Origin: Yamadazyma tenuis
Taxonomy: Eukaryota; Ascomycota; Pichiomycetes; Serinales; Debaryomycetaceae
Assembly (NCBI RefSeq): GCF_029203305.1
Contig: NW_027094085.1
Location: 1-26,498 of the forward strand
Reading direction: 5' to 3'
DNA length: 26,498 nucleotides
The translations under genes were made by a program, and so were the position numbers. The notes beneath the pieces are model-generated. The model ran no database searches, was not told the origin of the DNA, and saw nothing but the letters and a program-made list of their open reading frames with translations. Shown here piece by piece: positions 24,266-26,498 of this stretch (positions are counted from its first letter, which is position 1; each line of letters starts with the position of its first letter).

Positions 24266-24408
24266 TTTATTTAACTTTATTTATTTATTTATATCTATTC
24301 ATTTTATTTATTTTATTATTTATTTTATTATTTATATATTTATATATATATATTATTCACTATATATGGGACTATATATAATATTAAATATTTATACTCC
24401 ATAGGTAA

Positions 24409-24490
24409 GCGGTTATGATGAAATGGTAGACATAGGACGCTTAAGTTGTCCGGGTATTTTACCGTGTAGGTTCGACTCCTGCTAACCGTA
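24409..24490 (+). tRNA. trnL: tRNA-Leu(UAA)
   Basis: Class II tRNA. Acceptor GCGGTTA/TAACCGT, anticodon TAA at 24442-24444 in a GGACG/TGTCC stem, variable arm with GGTATTTTACC, T arm GTAGG/CCTGC. Reads UUR, the dominant Leu codons here. Confidence 0.94.
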
Positions 24491-24536
24491 TATATATATT
24501 ATAATATATTTATATTTTATTATTATTATATATAAA

Positions 24537-24620
24537 GGGGAGGTTCTAATGTTGGTAATTAGACCTAGATTGTAGTTTTAGTGCCGTTGTGCTTCGACTG
24601 TTCGATTCAGTCCCTCCTCA
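24537..24620 (+). tRNA. trnY: tRNA-Tyr(GUA)
   Basis: Acceptor GGGGAGG/CCTCCTC, D stem CTAA/TTAG, anticodon GTA at 24572-24574, long variable arm, T arm GACTG/CAGTC. Confidence 0.93.
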
Positions 24621-24673
24621 ATTTATTATTTATTTATATTAATCTTATATAGGTTATATAGATATATTATAAG

Positions 24674-24744
24674 GTAATTATAGTTTAAAGGTAGAACATT
24701 CGCATGTGGCGCGATCAATCTGAGTTCAAGTCTCAGTATTTACC
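24674..24744 (+). tRNA. trnH: tRNA-His(GUG)
   Basis: Acceptor GTAATTA/TATTTAC (one T-T), D arm GTTT/GAAC, anticodon GTG at 24706-24708, T arm CTGAG/CTCAG. C at the discriminator and G at 24673 would supply the extra -1 G of tRNA-His. Confidence 0.92.
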
Positions 24745-24822
24745 CATTTATATATAAATTATATATATATATATAATATAAGATTGATATAATAATAATA
24801 AAATATAAGGTTATAATATAAA

Positions 24823-24894
24823 GCTTAGGTAGTTCAATGGTTAGAACAGAAGCCTCATATGCTTCTAATATAGGTTCAATTCCTATCTTAAGCT
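24823..24894 (+). tRNA. trnM: tRNA with CAU anticodon (third copy; Met or Ile-lysidine)
   Basis: Acceptor GCTTAGG/CTTAAGC, D arm GTTC/GAAC, anticodon CAT at 24856-24858 in a GAAGC/GCTTC stem with loop CTCATAT (T at 38 rather than A), T arm ATAGG/CCTAT. The acceptor GCTTxxx resembles Saccharomyces elongator tRNA-Met, which favours Met here and Ile for the copy at 5902; not certain. Confidence 0.9.
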
Positions 24895-24924
24895 ATATAT
24901 AATTTATATATATTATAATAATAA

Positions 24925-24997
24925 GTCTTATAAGCTAACCAGGTATAGCATCCGTTTTGTAATCGGAAGGTGTGGGGTTCGATTCCTCAATAGGACA
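24925..24997 (+). tRNA. trnT: tRNA-Thr(UGU)
   Basis: Acceptor GTCTTAT/ATAGGAC, D stem GCT/AGC, anticodon TGT at 24958-24960, T arm TGGGG/CCTCA. The pair closing the anticodon loop is T-T. The only Thr tRNA, consistent with CUN not being Thr. Confidence 0.91.
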
Positions 24998-25013
24998 ATA
25001 ATAAATAAATAAA

Positions 25014-25084
25014 GACCATATGATCTAATGGTATGATACTACTACTTCACAGTATATATATGGGTTCAATTCCCATTATGGTTA
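25014..25084 (+). tRNA. trnE: tRNA-Glu(UUC)
   Basis: Acceptor GACCATA/TATGGTT, D stem ATC/GAT, anticodon TTC at 25046-25048, T arm ATGGG/CCCAT. The anticodon loop is ACTTCAC, which puts C instead of the near-universal U at position 33. Confidence 0.9.
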
Positions 25085-25093
25085 TTTTATCTT

Positions 25094-25165
25094 GTGACAA
25101 TAGGTTAACTGGTAAACCCTGGCACTTCCAATGCTATCTTGCGTGTTCGAGTCACGCTTGTCATA
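25094..25165 (+). tRNA. trnG: tRNA-Gly(UCC)
   Basis: Acceptor GTGACAA/TTGTCAT, D arm GGTT/AACC, anticodon TCC at 25127-25129, T arm GCGTG/CACGC. Confidence 0.94.
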
Positions 25166-25170
25166 TTCAT

Positions 25171-25242
25171 GAATATTGTTATCTATGGTTAGATGTCTTA
25201 ATTGCAAATTAATTTCTTAGGGTTCAACTCCCTCAATGTTCT
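25171..25242 (+). tRNA. trnC: tRNA-Cys(GCA)
   Basis: Acceptor GAATATT/AATGTTC, D stem TATC/GATG, anticodon GCA at 25204-25206, T arm TAGGG/CCCTC (one mismatch). Five bases after trnG. Confidence 0.92.
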
Positions 25243-25365
25243 TTCTTAATTTAAGTTAATATTTCTATATTTGATTCCTTATCTTCTACCTTAGATTTTA
25301 ATTATTATTAATCTTTATATTCATTTATTTTATTATATATATATTTTATATTATATTATATATTA

Positions 25366-25438
25366 CAGATTGTTGCGTAATTGGTAACGTGTCTACATTG
25401 GGTGTAGAAGTATGGGGGTTCAAATCCCTTCAATCTGA
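25366..25438 (+). tRNA. trnP: tRNA-Pro(UGG)
   Basis: Acceptor CAGATTG/CAATCTG, anticodon TGG at 25399-25401 in a TCTAC/GTAGA stem, T arm GGGGG/CCCTT. Last tRNA before atp8. Confidence 0.94.
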
Positions 25439-25593
25439 AAGTTTATTATCTTATTATTAATCATTTATTTATTATATTCTAAATATAATACCCTTATTAT
25501 TTATTTAATATTTATATCTTTATATTATTAAGGGTTATTAGATTTATATTTAAATGATTATATATCTTAAATATTATTATTTAAATTAATTAA

Positions 25594-25740
25594 ATGCCAC
25601 AATTAGTACCATTTTATTTCTTAAATTTATTAACATTTGGAATATTAGCTATTTCTATATTATTATATATAATCTCAACTATATTATTACCTAATATTGT
25701 TAGATTATTATTAGCTAGAACTATAATTGTTAAATTATAA
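25594..25740 (+). CDS. atp8: ATP synthase F0 subunit 8
   Basis: 48-residue single-helix subunit of the ATP synthase stator, the same length as in Saccharomyces. Begins [11 protein letters not shown], the hallmark of the family, has one membrane helix (about residues 12-34), and ends with a short basic tail (RTIIVKL). It precedes atp6 by 293 AT-rich bases, the usual atp8-atp6 order. The spacer contains an ATATAAGTA match at 25832-25840 of doubtful meaning. Confidence 0.96.
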   Translation: MPQLVPFYFLNLLTFGILAISILLYIISTILLPNIVRLLLARTIIVKL

Positions 25741-26033
25741 GAAATTATATATATATATATTTAATATATATATATATAAACATTACTTATATCTTTATTT
25801 TATTATTAATATTTAACTTATATATAAATATATATAAGTATTAATAATAATACCTTTATTATATATATAAAGTATATACTTTAATAATATAAAAGGTTAT
25901 TAAAGATAAATAAAACTATAATAAAATATAGTAAAATTAATATAATATATATATATAAATAAATAAATATATATATATATATATATAAATATCCTAAACA
26001 AAAGAAGAAGGAAATAAATAAAATAAAAAATAA

Positions 26034-26498
26034 ATGATATTTTCACCATTAGATCAATTTGAGATCAAACCATTATTAACGATAAATAATATAATAACAT
26101 TAAGTTTAACTAATTATGTAATATATTTAATATTAGTAGTAACATTAATATATGGATTAACAGGATTATTAAATAATGCTAAATTAGGATTAAATAGATG
26201 AGGATTAGCATTATTAGCAATATATGATACAATATTAAATATGGTTAATAGTCAAATAGGACCACGTGGAGGGTATTATTTTCCATTAATATTTACTTTA
26301 TTTAATTTTATATTATTTGCTAATTTAATATCTATGATACCTTATTCATTTGCTATATCAGCTCAATTAGTAGCAATAGTATCATTAAGTTTAAGTTTAT
26401 GAATAGGTGTAACTTTATTAGGTTTATCTAAACATGGATTTGTATTCTTTTCTTTATTTGTACCTAGTGGTACACCTTTACCATTAGTACCAGTATTA
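26034..26498 (+). CDS. atp6: ATP synthase F0 subunit a (atp6), 5' part
   Basis: First 155 codons of subunit a, cut by the end of the sequence. Starts MIFSPLDQFEIKPLL, close to the mature yeast N-terminus (SPLDQFEI), and includes the RGGYYFPLIFTLFNFILFAN block. Ends FVPSGTPLPLVPVL, which continues as VLIESLSYSSRA at base 1. The leader is purine-rich (AAAGAAGAAGGAAATAAATA). Codons here favour ATA, ACA, GCA and TCA. Confidence 0.98.

Overview
This window is a complete yeast mitochondrial genome, opened inside atp6. The last base continues in frame into the first base: 155 codons at 26034-26498 join 92 codons at 1-276 to give one normal 246-residue ATP synthase subunit a. The molecule therefore closes as a circle of 26,498 bp. 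All genes lie on the + strand. DNA is extremely AT-rich, TGA is read as Trp throughout and trnW has a UCA anticodon. CTN falls at conserved Leu positions (the UAG tRNA is a Leu-type tRNA with a long variable arm), and ATA falls at conserved Ile positions. This fits translation table 4, not the Saccharomyces table 3. Seven complex I genes are present, so the host is a budding yeast outside Saccharomyces. The small size, 25 tRNAs and two cox1 introns recall the Wickerhamomyces/Cyberlindnera (Hansenula) type, but that placement is a guess.

Layout: atp6 3' end; cox1 with two group I introns, each with an in-frame LAGLIDADG reading frame; atp9; two CAU tRNAs; rns; a long spacer; rnl (intronless, intact omega site); trnA; cox2-trnN-nad6-nad1; nad4L-nad5; trnR-V-W-F-K-cox3; trnS-trnL-nad4; a spacer with an interrupted unrecognised reading frame; nad2-nad3; trnI-Q-D-S-R-cob; trnL-Y-H-M-T-E-G-C-P; atp8; atp6 5' end. 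Together these encode 14 core OXPHOS proteins (complexes I, III, IV and V), both rRNAs and a complete tRNA set. I found no rps3/var1 gene and no recognisable rnpB.

The main patterns beyond the catalogue are these. (1) Synonymous codons drift from A-ending at the start of each gene cluster to T/C-ending at its end, continuing into pyrimidine-rich trailers, then reset at the next purine-rich leader. (2) A 23-bp tandem duplication appears to have destroyed the nad1 stop codon and extended the protein by 56 residues. (3) cox2 has no stop before trnN; it would need a TAA completed after tRNA processing, or it runs into the tRNA gene. (4) A leader motif close to TATAAAGGTAAGA recurs ahead of several clusters. 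(5) Two GC-rich hairpins stand in otherwise AT-only spacers. (6) A 2-part open frame downstream of nad4 looks like a decayed or unusual gene.
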